In this document: piece after piece, positions 1-8,184 of the stretch | How the letters are laid out: every line of letters starts with the position of its first letter | Position numbering within the stretch: the stretch's first letter is position 1 | Assembly (NCBI RefSeq): GCF_002995495.1 | Contig: NZ_PVZV01000005.1 | Coordinates: forward strand, 62,001-126,000 | Reading direction: 5' to 3' | DNA from: Actinocorallia populi | GTDB taxonomy: Bacteria > Actinomycetota > Actinomycetes > Streptosporangiales > Streptosporangiaceae | DNA: 64,000 nucleotides | Notes under the pieces: generated by a model | What the model saw: only the letters and a program-made list of their open reading frames with translations | What the model was told of the DNA's origin: nothing | Databases searched by the model: none | Translations under genes and position numbers: made by a program

Positions 1-1
1 C

Positions 2-1057
2 GGGAAGAGCGTCATCGCGCTGTCGGTGCTCGGCGAGCTGTTCCGGCAGGGCAGGACGGCGCTGCACGCGACGGGCTCCTCGGCGTTCACGACCACCCTG
101 CGCAACCACGTCGGCAAGGGCTCCGGACGGGTCAAATCGCTGTTCAAGTACTTCAACAGCTTCATGGCGGCGGAGAAGAACTCGCTGGACGTCCTGATCT
201 GCGACGAGGCCCACCGGATCAGGGAGACGTCGGCGAACCGCTACACCAGGGCCGCGTTCCGGACCGGCAGGCCGCAGCTCGACGAGCTGATCTCGGTGGC
301 CAGGGTCCCGGTCTTCCTGCTCGACCGGAACCAGGTCGTCCGCCCGGGGGAGCTGGGCAGCCCCGAGGAGATCCGGGCGTACGCGGAGAGCCGCGGCTTC
401 AAGGTCCACGAGATCGCCCTGGACGGGCAGTTCCGGTGCGGGGGGAGCGCGCTGTACGAGGACTGGGTGCTGCGGCTGCTCGGCCTTCGGGGCGACGGCC
501 CCGTCCCCTGGACCGGTGAGGACGACCACTTCCGGGTGGAGGTCGCCGACAGCCCCGCGGCTTTGGAGGCGCGGCTGGAGCGGGAGCACGAAGCCGGTTT
601 CTCGGCGCGGATGACGGCCGGGTACTGCTGGCCGTGGAGCGAGCCGGAGGGGGACGGCTCCCTCGTGCCGGACGTGCGGATCGGCGGCTGGGCCCGGCCC
701 TGGAACGTCAAGAGCGACAGGGCCGTCGGAAACGCGCCCGCGAGTTCCCTGTGGGCGACCTCGCCGGGCGGGTTCGGGCAGGTCGGATGCGTCTACACCG
801 CTCAGGGGTTCGAGTACGACTGGAGCGGTGTCATTCTCGGGCCCGATCTCGTCGTCCGGGACGGCCGGTTCGTCGCGGTCAGGGAGGGCACGAGGGATCC
901 GGTGTTCAGGAAGGACACTTCGCCGGCGGAGTACGAGCGGCTCGTGAAGCACACATACAAGGTGCTGCTCACCCGGGGCATGATCGGGACGGTGCTCTAC
1001 TCGACGGATGCCGAGACGCGGCAGTTCCTCGAGCGGCTGGTCGGTCCAGGGGCCTGA
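2..1057 (+). CDS. DUF2075 family ATPase/helicase-like protein, 3' part
   Basis: The frame is open from the first bases of the window, so the 5' end is missing. The first residues read GKSVIALSVL, the tail of a Walker A loop. A Walker B-type motif VLICDEAHRI lies at about residue 65 of the visible part. Further blocks typical of DUF2075 (Schlafen-group-3-like P-loop NTPases) follow: QFRCGGS, a GCVYTAQGFEYDW motif near residue 260, and a C-terminal LLTRGMIGTVLYS block that matches the last helicase motif. The family is predicted to bind nucleic acid and hydrolyse ATP; it often carries an N-terminal GIY-YIG or other nuclease domain, which would lie outside the window. The next gene starts 44 bases downstream on the same strand but looks functionally unrelated. 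Confidence 0.85.
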   Translation, partial: GKSVIALSVLGELFRQGRTALHATGSSAFTTTLRNHVGKGSGRVKSLFKYFNSFMAAEKNSLDVLICDEAHRIRETSANRYTRAAFRTGRPQLDELISVARVPVFLLDRNQVVRPGELGSPEEIRAYAESRGFKVHEIALDGQFRCGGSALYEDWVLRLLGLRGDGPVPWTGEDDHFRVEVADSPAALEARLEREHEAGFSARMTAGYCWPWSEPEGDGSLVPDVRIGGWARPWNVKSDRAVGNAPASSLWATSPGGFGQVGCVYTAQGFEYDWSGVILGPDLVVRDGRFVAVREGTRDPVFRKDTSPAEYERLVKHTYKVLLTRGMIGTVLYSTDAETRQFLERLVGPGA

Positions 1058-1101
1058 CGGGTTTCTTGTGGGGCGGGGCGCGGGCGCCTAGCGTCGGAGG
1101 C

Positions 1102-1989
1102 ATGAAGATACGGATCGGGTACGCGCCGGGGACCAGGGAACCGCAGCGGGAGGACTTCACCGCGCTGGTGGAGGAGCTGGAACGGTTGAGGTTCGATTCG
1201 TTGTGGGTGACGGAACGGGCCACCGGGGCCGGCGGGGACCCGGTGGCGCTGCTGGCGTACGCGGGGGCGGTGACGTCGCGGATCAAGCTGGGGACCGCGG
1301 TGATGACGTTGCCGGGACGGCAGCCGGCGCTGCTGGCGCAGCAGCTCGCCACGCTCGACCGGTTGACGGGCGGGCGGCTGCTGCCGGCGTTCGGGCTGGG
1401 GCAGCGGAGGCAGGAGGAGCACCAGGCGTTCGGGGTGCGGCGCAACGAGCGGGTGGCGTTGTTCGAGGAGCTGCTGCCGCTGCTGCGGCGCTTCTGGGCG
1501 GAGGACGCCGTCACCCACCACGGGGAGCGGTTCCGCTTCGACGCGCTGAACGTGCTCCCCAAACCGGTCAAGGGCGGATTCGACGTCTGGATGGGCGGCA
1601 GCTCGGACGCCGAGCTGCGGCGCACCGGGCGTCTGGCCGACGGGTGGCTGGCCGCTTTTGTCACCCCCGCCGAGGCCGCCGCGGGACGGGAGAAAGTGGA
1701 GCGCGCCGCCGCCGAGGCGGGCCGCGAGATCGACCCCGAGCACTTCGGCGCGACCATCCCCTACCACCGGGGGACCGTCCCCGAAGAGCGCCTGGCCAGA
1801 GCCCGCGCCGTCCACGGCCCGGCGCCCCTGGCCGACCTGGTCCCCGCCCTGGACGACCTGGAGGCCCACCTGCGCCGCTTCGTTGACGCGGGCATCTCCA
1901 AGTTCGTCCTGGCCCCCGTGCACAGCCCCGCGGACTGGACGACCGAGCTCACCGAGGTCAGGGACGCCGCCCTCTGCCTCCAGACCTGA
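1102..1989 (+). CDS. LLM-class flavin/F420-dependent oxidoreductase
   Basis: This 295-residue protein has the luciferase-like TIM-barrel signature: an N-terminal strand MKIRIGYAPG, the block KLGTAVMTLPGRQPALLAQQ with the usual LA-x-LD-x-L-x-GR continuation, and GLGQRRQEEHQAFG. It ends with a C-terminal region containing FVDAGISKFVLAPV. Members use FMNH2 or, in actinobacteria, reduced F420 to act on small organic substrates; the actual substrate cannot be told from the sequence. The ATG at 1102 follows a GGAGG at 1096-1100, which is very close, and is preferred because it begins exactly at the family's first beta strand; the same frame is open far upstream but those residues look like shadow coding. 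It could be transcribed with the upstream DUF2075 gene. Confidence 0.85.
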   Translation: MKIRIGYAPGTREPQREDFTALVEELERLRFDSLWVTERATGAGGDPVALLAYAGAVTSRIKLGTAVMTLPGRQPALLAQQLATLDRLTGGRLLPAFGLGQRRQEEHQAFGVRRNERVALFEELLPLLRRFWAEDAVTHHGERFRFDALNVLPKPVKGGFDVWMGGSSDAELRRTGRLADGWLAAFVTPAEAAAGREKVERAAAEAGREIDPEHFGATIPYHRGTVPEERLARARAVHGPAPLADLVPALDDLEAHLRRFVDAGISKFVLAPVHSPADWTTELTEVRDAALCLQT

Positions 1990-2104
1990 GGACTCCGGGC
2001 GGGCCGGTGGCCTCGGCCGGGCGGGGCGGGGCCAGGAGTGCCGTCCTCTGCCTTCAGGGGTGGGGGCTTCGGGTGGGCCGGTGGCCGGGTTGGGTGGGGT
2101 GAGG

Positions 2105-3265
2105 TCAGGGGCGGTGGGCGGCGGTTTCGGGGGCGGGGTTGCGGTAGCGGTCGCGGACGTCCTGGCGGAGGAGGGAGGCGAAGCCGGCGGATTCGATGCG
2201 GTGGACGAGGGCGGGCAGGGTGATGCCGAGGGCGGTGGCGGTGTCGGCCAGGTGCCAGTCCGCGGCGGCGAGGGTGCTCAGGAGGTGGCCGCGGCGCACC
2301 TGGTTCTCCGAGAGGCGGAAGGTCTTCAGGTAGGCGAGGGTGCCGGAGGAGTCGGTGATGGTCTCGGCCAGGTGGTTCTCGCGGCGGCGTTCGAAGGACG
2401 GCAGGAGGCGGGACAGGCGGTAGGGGCCGAGGTCGTAGACGGTCCCGGACGTGTAGACGCCGTCCAGGAGGGCGCCCGCCATGAGGCGGTCGTGGAAACG
2501 GGCCCAGGCCTCCTGCTGCTCGCGGGCCTGGGATCTCAGGTCGGCGAGGGAGCGGATGCGGGTGTCGTCCAGCCTGGCGTGGAAGTCCGGTACGGGCGGG
2601 CTGAGAACGCCGTAGTGGTAGATCAGCTCGCCGTACAGGTCGTTGACGAGCGTGGTGTGCAGGACGCGGTAGTCGGCGGGGTGGGGGACGACGAACGCGG
2701 CGGCCAGGGCGTCGGCGACGTAGACGAGGACGCCGCACTGCCCGTGGTGGATCTCGAAGACGCGCAGGGCCTCCTCCAAGCCGGTGATGGCGGCGCCGCT
2801 GTACGCCTCCTCCACGCGGGGAGAGAGTCCTTGTCTGACGGCGCGGTGCGACCACTCCTCCCACATGATCTCCGGGCCGCCGAAGTGCAACGTGAGGTAG
2901 CCCTCCAAGGCGAGGTGGAGAGGCAGGAAACGCAGCCGGTTCTTGTCCGTACGGCGTGCCATGCGGTGGTGGAAACGCAGCGGCATGTGGGCGGGGGGCC
3001 GTTCCGGCGTGCCCGGTGCGCGCAGCTGGGTGCCGTACGTCGCGGCGGGTGAGCCGTCAGAGGTCCAGGTGGCGACGAAGCCGTGCGGAATGTAGGTGGA
3101 GTACGTCATGCGGACGCCGACGTCCACCACGCCGTACGCGCTGTAGATGCGGGGGTCCAGGCGGAGGTCCTCGATCGGCGAGTCGCGAACCAGCGGGACG
3201 AGCCGCACCCCGCCCCAGGCCTGGGCCGGACGTGTCGTCAGTCCCTTCAACGCGATCCCGTTCAC
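2105..3265 (-). CDS. ARPP-2-like domain protein
   Basis: This 386-residue protein begins with the block GLTTRPAQAWGGVRLVPLVR, which I recognise from actinobacterial proteins annotated ARPP-2 (ARG and rhodanese-phosphatase-superfamily-associated protein), a domain linked by comparative genomics to RNA- or NAD-centred conflict systems. The catalytic role is unknown. The GTG at 3265 is chosen because GGGGGAG stands just upstream and because it overlaps the stop of the TROVE/VWA gene as GTGA, so the two are translationally coupled. The C-terminal half (LRVFEIHHGQCGVLVYVADALAAAF, then a helical tail with a LADTATALGITLPALVHRIESAGF segment) resembles a helix-turn-helix-like end. The family call is from remembered motifs only. 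Confidence 0.6.
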   Translation of the reverse strand: MNGIALKGLTTRPAQAWGGVRLVPLVRDSPIEDLRLDPRIYSAYGVVDVGVRMTYSTYIPHGFVATWTSDGSPAATYGTQLRAPGTPERPPAHMPLRFHHRMARRTDKNRLRFLPLHLALEGYLTLHFGGPEIMWEEWSHRAVRQGLSPRVEEAYSGAAITGLEEALRVFEIHHGQCGVLVYVADALAAAFVVPHPADYRVLHTTLVNDLYGELIYHYGVLSPPVPDFHARLDDTRIRSLADLRSQAREQQEAWARFHDRLMAGALLDGVYTSGTVYDLGPYRLSRLLPSFERRRENHLAETITDSSGTLAYLKTFRLSENQVRRGHLLSTLAAADWHLADTATALGITLPALVHRIESAGFASLLRQDVRDRYRNPAPETAAHRP

Positions 3266-4665
3266 GTCTTCTCCCCCAGGAAGTCCGCCACCCGCCGGTC
3301 CAGGTGGGCGCGCAACTCGGCCAACCCGGTGCGTCCTTCGGCGAACCCGGCCAGTTCCACCAGCGCGACGAGGTTCTCCGCGTCGCGGATGCCCGCTGTC
3401 GGAACGGTGGGGGACAGGCGGCGCACGTCGAAGGCCGCCGCGTCGTACACCGGGTTCAGGTGGACGATGGCGCAGGCGCGGGCGGGATCGAGCCGGGTGC
3501 GCCATACCCGCAGCACTTCACCGGCGAGGCCGGGTGGCGAGTTCTCCCACCCGTCGGAGACGATGACGAGCCGTTCGGGAGCGGTCTCCAGTGCGTCGAG
3601 GATGCGTTCGCCCAGGGGAGTGGCCCCGTACGGGCGGACCATCAGCGGGTCCCGCCGTCCCGACAACCACAGCGGCGTGTACCGCGACGCGAGAGCCTCC
3701 AGCAGGTAGTGGCAGGCCAGCGCCACCGCCAGCGGCCGGCGCCGCTTCTGCGCCGAGCCGTAGGCGGAGAAACTGTCGTCCAGGACGGCGGAGACCGCCC
3801 CCCAGCTCCCCGCGAGCCCGCCCGCGCACCTGCGGGCCGCCGCGCGCAGCGCTTCGACCAGTTCGTCATGGCGACGGGCACGCTCGTCGAGCCCCAGGGA
3901 CAGCACATAGGACGCCAGCCGCGTCAGCGGCATCGCCGTCAGGTCGGCTCGGACGGCTTCGCCCCCCGATCCCTGCAGGCGCAGCCGCTCCAGCCGGGTG
4001 AGCCGGGGTTCGATCCGCCCCAGAAAGGCGCTTCTCTTCACTCCGTGTTTGGCCGCAAACCCTTCCGCCACCGTGTATGGCAATTCATAAATGGCCTCCT
4101 GCGCAAAGTGCGCGCGCACCCAGGCGTTCATCAGGGGGGCGGAGTAACGCCCGCCGCGGTGCGGAGTGAAGAGAAAGGTCCCGAGTTCCCGGTCGAGGCT
4201 CAGGTGAATGTGACGCACGGCATCCTTGAGCCCGCCGCGGTACTTCACCGCGTCGAACGCCGGATCGGGCCGTCCCGCAAGCCAGTCGCGCATGATGGCG
4301 CGCGTCCTTCGGTTGTTGACCCGCGCGCGCCGCAGCCGCCGGAACAACCGGTAGACCCGCTGGGGAGGCAGCGTCTCCAGTTTCCGCGCGATGAGCCGCC
4401 CCTCGGCCCGCGGGTCCTTTGCCTCGCGCGAGGTGCACAGGAGGTTCTGGATGATCAGCGCGGCGTTGTGGTCGTTGACGTCCAGGGCGAGCGACGCGGC
4501 GTACAGGTCGCGGTAGTTGCCCAGCAGGTAGTGGTGCAGGAAGTCCAGGGAGAGCCCCTGCCCGCCGCCTTGGGAGTGGAACTCACGCTGCCCCGTCGAG
4601 GTGATCGCCGCGTTGACGAACAGCAGCACGTCCTCGGCCGCGATGAGGTCGGCCTCGTCCCGCAT
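3262..4665 (-). CDS. TROVE-like helical repeat and VWA-domain protein (Ro60-like)
   Basis: This is a 467-residue protein. The N-terminal 270 residues are helical and include the block NNRRTRAIMRDWLAGR followed by AFDAVKYRGGLKDAVRHIH, which resembles the TROVE module of Ro60/Rsr RNA-binding proteins. The C-terminal part is a VWA domain: a MIDAS DxSxS match in VLDDSFSAYGS at about residue 296 and a distal Asp in LVIVSDGWENS near residue 367. Ro proteins bind misfolded small RNAs and Y RNAs. It is the upstream member of a coupled pair with the ARPP-2-like gene (GTGA overlap). No Y RNA was recognised next to it. The VWA call is firmer than the TROVE call. Confidence 0.65.
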   Translation of the reverse strand: MRDEADLIAAEDVLLFVNAAITSTGQREFHSQGGGQGLSLDFLHHYLLGNYRDLYAASLALDVNDHNAALIIQNLLCTSREAKDPRAEGRLIARKLETLPPQRVYRLFRRLRRARVNNRRTRAIMRDWLAGRPDPAFDAVKYRGGLKDAVRHIHLSLDRELGTFLFTPHRGGRYSAPLMNAWVRAHFAQEAIYELPYTVAEGFAAKHGVKRSAFLGRIEPRLTRLERLRLQGSGGEAVRADLTAMPLTRLASYVLSLGLDERARRHDELVEALRAAARRCAGGLAGSWGAVSAVLDDSFSAYGSAQKRRRPLAVALACHYLLEALASRYTPLWLSGRRDPLMVRPYGATPLGERILDALETAPERLVIVSDGWENSPPGLAGEVLRVWRTRLDPARACAIVHLNPVYDAAAFDVRRLSPTVPTAGIRDAENLVALVELAGFAEGRTGLAELRAHLDRRVADFLGEKT

Positions 4666-4966
4666 GGGCTCCTCCCGGTGGCGTGGGGTCGGCCGGGGAA
4701 TGGAGCGCGAACTGCGAAGCTTCGCTGTATAGGCGGGTCCCGGAAGTCGCGCCGGAGTCCCGCGGCCGACCGCCGAACGCTACCACCTGAAGCGCCTCCG
4801 TTTCACCGGTATTTCACGCGCGCTTACCGGCCGCGCCGATCACTAAACACCGGAGACTGTCAAGTGACATAGATCTCTTTTGCATAAAATCTGCATCAAG
4901 TCCTGCGGCACGGGCAGATCTAGAAATGCCAACAACATCACTTGACTTCGCGTTCGGAGAGGCATA
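4666..4966. promoter_or_regulatory. Divergent promoter region with spaced inverted repeat and a 12-bp palindrome
   Basis: This 300-base gap separates the minus-strand TROVE/VWA gene from the plus-strand glsB-like gene. A 12-bp palindrome GCGAAGCTTCGC lies near 4717-4728, about 50 bases before the VWA start. The second half is AT-richer than its surroundings and holds GTCAAGTGA at 4859-4867 facing its exact complement TCACTTGAC at 4938-4946, with AGATCT inside each arm. GGAGAGG at 4956-4962 serves the glsB-like ATG. A protein binding the 79-bp spaced arms, or a leader hairpin, is possible. No promoter consensus is certain. Confidence 0.4.
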
Positions 4967-5257
4967 ATGACCGTCACTGGAATCATCACCGCCATCGTCA
5001 TCGGCGCGATCGTCGGCATGCTCGGCCGCCTGATCCTGCCCGGCCGTCAGTCGATCGGCGTGCTGCTGACCGTGGGCGTCGGTATCGTCGCGGCGATCAT
5101 CGGCACCCTGCTCGCCCAGGGCGTCGGCGTCGCCACCACCGATGGCGTCGACTGGATCGAGCTGGCCTTCCAGGTCGTCCTGGCCGCCGTGGGTGTGGGC
5201 GCCACCGCCGCCCTGATGGGCCGGGGCGGTCGTACCCACCACCGCGGTCGCTACTGA
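4967..5257 (+). CDS. GlsB/YeaQ/YmgE family small membrane protein
   Basis: This 96-residue protein has three hydrophobic segments: GIITAIVIGAIVGMLGRLIL, the stretch VLLTVGVGIVAAIIGTLLA, and an FQVVLAAVGVGATAALMG helix. Glycine-rich packing motifs and a short charged C-terminus (GRGGRTHHRGRY) complete it. These are the hallmarks of the transglycosylase-associated GlsB/YeaQ family, which is tied to envelope stress in other bacteria without a defined biochemical role. The ATG has a good GGAGAGG site 4 bases upstream. The gene stands alone, with a strong terminator after it and an unusual inverted repeat before it. Confidence 0.85.
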   Translation: MTVTGIITAIVIGAIVGMLGRLILPGRQSIGVLLTVGVGIVAAIIGTLLAQGVGVATTDGVDWIELAFQVVLAAVGVGATAALMGRGGRTHHRGRY

Positions 5258-5301
5258 CGCGAGACGCACGGGGACGCCTGAGCGCTCCCGCGGCCGGCGC
5301 C

Positions 5302-5346
5302 GAGGCCCCGCTTCCGGAAACGGAAGGCGGGGCCTCGCCCTTTGTT
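5302..5346 (+). terminator. Rho-independent terminator after glsB-like gene
   Basis: A GAGGCCCCGC arm at 5302-5311 pairs with GCGGGGCCTC at 5327-5336; the inner TTCCG/CGGAA pairs extend it around a GAAA loop with one bulged G. The tail GCCCTTTGTTC is weakly T-rich. It lies between convergent genes and may serve both strands. Confidence 0.7.
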
Positions 5347-5398
5347 CCCGGGCACCGCCCGCCGGGTGGGCCGGCGCGATGAGCGCGTTCCCCGGTGG

Positions 5399-5944
5399 TC
5401 AGCCTCCGGCGAGGTTCCCGTCCAGCGGTTCCTCCACATGCGGGAGGCACCGCTGCCCGACCTCGCGGAGGCGGCCGGTCTCCACCTCGTAGACGAAGCC
5501 GCGGATCTCGTCGGTGTACGGGATGAACGGATCGACCCGGATCCGCCTGATGGACTGGAGGACGTCCTCCTCCAGGTCGTCGAAGGCCTCGGCCGCCCAG
5601 TCCGGCTTCACCCCCGTCTCCTCCTGGAGCCGCCTTTTGAACATGTCGTCGGTGAAGGCGAGCATGCCGCAGTCGGTGTGGTGGATCAGCATGATCTCGG
5701 TGGTGCCCAGGAGGCGCTGGCTGATCGCGAGGCTGCGCCGCTCGTCGGCGGTGATGACCCCGCCCGCGTTCCGGATGACGTGCGCGTCGCCCTCGCGCAG
5801 GCCGAGGATCTTGTAGATGTCGAGCCGCGCGTCCATGCACGCCACCACCGCGAGGCCCCTGGCCGGCGTCGATGGCAGGTTCCCCTCGGCGAACGAGGCG
5901 GCGTAGCGCTCGTTGTTGGCCAGCAGCTCATCGGTCACGCTCAT
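5399..5944 (-). CDS. Beta-class carbonic anhydrase
   Basis: The 181-residue protein carries all the zinc and catalytic residues of a beta-carbonic anhydrase: CMDAR (Cys36, Asp38, Arg40) and HHTDC (His89, Cys92), together with VIRNAGG and a TTEIMLIHHT strand. It interconverts CO2 and bicarbonate in the cytoplasm. Its length and spacing match the short actinobacterial type (Rv1284-like). The ATG at 5944 follows an AGGT-containing stretch; no longer start is needed because the family begins at the helix MSVTDELLANNERYAASF. It is a single gene facing the MarR/FUSC pair. Confidence 0.93.
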   Translation of the reverse strand: MSVTDELLANNERYAASFAEGNLPSTPARGLAVVACMDARLDIYKILGLREGDAHVIRNAGGVITADERRSLAISQRLLGTTEIMLIHHTDCGMLAFTDDMFKRRLQEETGVKPDWAAEAFDDLEEDVLQSIRRIRVDPFIPYTDEIRGFVYEVETGRLREVGQRCLPHVEEPLDGNLAGG

Positions 5945-6051
5945 GTATACCTCCGTTACTCTGCGTCACTTTCGAGAGTAGAGGAACGGACGGGGTGAAG
6001 GGCGGAGGGGCGGCTCTCGCCGTCCGGATGTCATCCGCCCGGCGGCCGCGC

Positions 6052-6558
6052 TCACAGGCCGCCGAGGCGGCCTTCGAGGAGGACGAGGAGTTCGGCGAGG
6101 CGGTCGGCGAGTTCGGTGCGGGCCGTCTCGTCCAGCCCGGAGAGGAGGGCGGACTCGTGGGCGAGCTGGGCGGGGAGCGCCTCGTCGATGAGGGCGCGGC
6201 CCTCGGGGGTGAGGGAGAGGTGGGTGACGCGGCGGTCGTGGTCGTCGGTGCGGCGGGAGACCAGGCCGCGGTCCTCCAGTGCGCGCAGGCGCTTGGTGAC
6301 GGCCGCGCCGGAGGCGAAGGTCTCGCGGGCCAGATGGCCGGGGGTGAGTTCGCCGCCGACGCGGCGCAGCGCGGCGAGGATCTCGAACTCCGGACGGGAC
6401 AGGCCGTGCCGGGCCAGCGGGGTGTGCTCGGCCTGCTGGAGCAGCAGGTGACAGCGGGTCAGCCGGCCGATCACCGCGATGGGGGAGGTGTCCACGCCGG
6501 GAAGTGCCTGCTCCCACTGGCGCAGCACCCGCGCGACGACGTCCTCGGTGTCCTTCAC
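6052..6558 (-). CDS. MarR family transcriptional regulator
   Basis: This 168-residue winged-helix protein has the MarR core: LSRPEFEILAALRRVGGELT, then HLARETFASGAAVTKRLRAL as the recognition helix region, and RGLVSRRTDDHDRRVTHLSL as the wing with the DxRxxxxxLT-type signature. The GTG at 6558 overlaps the stop of the FUSC gene (GTGA), so the regulator is translated from the same message as the transporter it probably controls. A likely operator would sit before the FUSC gene rather than before this one. The N-terminal helix (VLRQWEQALPGVDTSPIAVI) is the typical dimerisation element. Confidence 0.9.
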   Translation of the reverse strand: MKDTEDVVARVLRQWEQALPGVDTSPIAVIGRLTRCHLLLQQAEHTPLARHGLSRPEFEILAALRRVGGELTPGHLARETFASGAAVTKRLRALEDRGLVSRRTDDHDRRVTHLSLTPEGRALIDEALPAQLAHESALLSGLDETARTELADRLAELLVLLEGRLGGL

Positions 6559-8102
6559 GGGAGCGACTTTAGCCGCGCCAGTTCGCGGTGGCCGTCGCGC
6601 TCCGCCTGAACGATGCGCTCCTCGGGCAGGCCGCGCCGCCACCATTCCCCGGACTCGGTCTCGAGGGAGTCCCGCAGCTCCGCCAGCGCGGAGGCCAGGG
6701 CCGTCGCGGCGGGGACGGGCGCGACGGTACGGGAGGATTCCCGGGTCCGCTCCAGCCGTTCCAGGGCCAGGTCGACGCGGTGGGCGGCGCGCCGGTCGAC
6801 CACCAGCAGGCAGGCCAGCAGGCCGGCCGCGACGCCGACGCAGGTGTCCAGCCACCGGTCGGTGACGAGCACGAAACCGGGCTCGGCGGCGGCGAACTCC
6901 GTCATGAGCAGGGCCATCGGGGTGACGAAGACGGTGCCGAGCCAGTAGTTGCGGGGGATGAACGCCTCGGCGGCGACCTGGCAGGCCAGGATCAGCAGGA
7001 TCAGCGCTACGGCGCCCGTCCGGCTGACCGGCAGCAGCAGGGTGAAGACCGCGAGGCCCGCGAAGTTCCCCAGGGCCCGCTGGAGCCCGCGCGTCCAGGA
7101 GAGTACGGCGTTCGCCTGGCACACCGCCGCGGCCGTCACGAGCGCCCAGTACGGGTGCCCGACCCCGGCCAGCAGCGACACCCAGCCCGCCAGCAGTGTC
7201 GCCAGCAGTGTCCGGAGGACGACCGGGACGAGTCCCGGCAGTATCTTCACGGGCCGTGCGGCGCTGCGTTCCGCGGCCAGCCCGACGAGTTCCTCGTGCT
7301 GCTCGCCGGACAGGCCCACGTCCGGAACGGTGTCCGTCTCGCGCAGGGCACGGGCCCACCTGCGCAGCGGGACGGGGTCGGGTGTCCGGACGAGCGCCTC
7401 CTCGGCCTGGACGATCAGCCGTTCCAGCCCTGAGGGGCGGGCCGCCAGGACCGCCCGCCACGCCGCGTTGACGGCCGCCGCCGCACGCCGCCTCCCGGCG
7501 GGCCCGTCGATCGCGGCCGCGGCCTCCAGCGCCTGCGCGACCGCCCGCCGTTCGGGTCCGTGCGGCCGGAGCAGGGCGGGCGCCATCACCACCGCCCAGG
7601 CGAACGCCGCGCCCAGCGCGGTCAGCGCCACGTGTTTCGGCACCTCGCCGAGCCGGTGCGGAACGAACGCGCAGGCCGCCCCGATGAACGTCAGGACGAC
7701 GTTTCCCGGCGGTCCGGCCCGCAGCGACTCGGTGAAGAGCCTGTGCCCCGCGGCCAGCAGCGCCCCTACCGCCACCAGCAGCACCGCCGAGCCCGTCAGG
7801 CTCGCCGCGGTGATCGCCGCGGCCACGGTGCCGGTCATCACCAGCCCGATCCACGCCGTCATCCGGGCCCGCGCCCGGTAGGGCAGCGCGTGCGCGTACA
7901 GGGCGCACATCGCCCCCGCCGAGGTGTAGACCGCCAGGTCGAGCCGTCCCAGCGCGAGCAGCGCGAAGTCCGGCACGACCAGCGCGATCACCGCGCTCAG
8001 CGCGCGTTTCCACCAGATCTCGTCCCGCGCGCCGACGCCGAGGACCCCCGCGAGGGGGAACCGGGGGCGCAGTGACCACCTGTCGAGAGCACACACGAAC
8101 AT
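6555..8102 (-). CDS. FUSC family membrane transporter
   Basis: This 515-residue protein has two hydrophobic clusters of several membrane helices, each followed by a cytoplasmic stretch. Its layout is that of FUSC (fusaric-acid-resistance-like/aromatic acid exporter) proteins: helices from about residue 34 to 160, a hydrophilic region to about 300, then a second helix set including WVSLLAGVGHPYWALVTAAA, the conserved P-x-W block of the family. A role in export of an aromatic or other lipophilic acid is inferred from the family. The coupled MarR gene suggests ligand-induced expression. The ATG at 8102 lacks a clear ribosome-binding site, so the start is provisional. Confidence 0.8.
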   Translation of the reverse strand: MFVCALDRWSLRPRFPLAGVLGVGARDEIWWKRALSAVIALVVPDFALLALGRLDLAVYTSAGAMCALYAHALPYRARARMTAWIGLVMTGTVAAAITAASLTGSAVLLVAVGALLAAGHRLFTESLRAGPPGNVVLTFIGAACAFVPHRLGEVPKHVALTALGAAFAWAVVMAPALLRPHGPERRAVAQALEAAAAIDGPAGRRRAAAAVNAAWRAVLAARPSGLERLIVQAEEALVRTPDPVPLRRWARALRETDTVPDVGLSGEQHEELVGLAAERSAARPVKILPGLVPVVLRTLLATLLAGWVSLLAGVGHPYWALVTAAAVCQANAVLSWTRGLQRALGNFAGLAVFTLLLPVSRTGAVALILLILACQVAAEAFIPRNYWLGTVFVTPMALLMTEFAAAEPGFVLVTDRWLDTCVGVAAGLLACLLVVDRRAAHRVDLALERLERTRESSRTVAPVPAATALASALAELRDSLETESGEWWRRGLPEERIVQAERDGHRELARLKSLP

Positions 8103-8130
8103 ATAGCTTACAAGTGTTTTACTCGTGAAA
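8103..8130. promoter_or_regulatory. Candidate MarR operator/promoter before FUSC-MarR operon
   Basis: This short AT-rich stretch, unusual for the region, lies directly before the FUSC start. Read on the minus strand it holds imperfect facing arms TTCACGAGT and CACTTGTAA separated by AAAA. Position and symmetry fit an autoregulatory MarR site, but symmetry is incomplete. Confidence 0.3.
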
Positions 8131-8184
8131 TAAATTCCGGCCGGACGTGACCGGTTCCGCCCGGGGCGGGATCCCGCCCGGACG

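Noticed and set aside
3266-3505. Eighty-residue N-terminal extension of the ARPP-2-like gene
   Set aside because: The extension overlaps the VWA gene in another frame and is Arg/Pro-rich; the GTG at 3265 has a ribosome-binding site and the coupled overlap.
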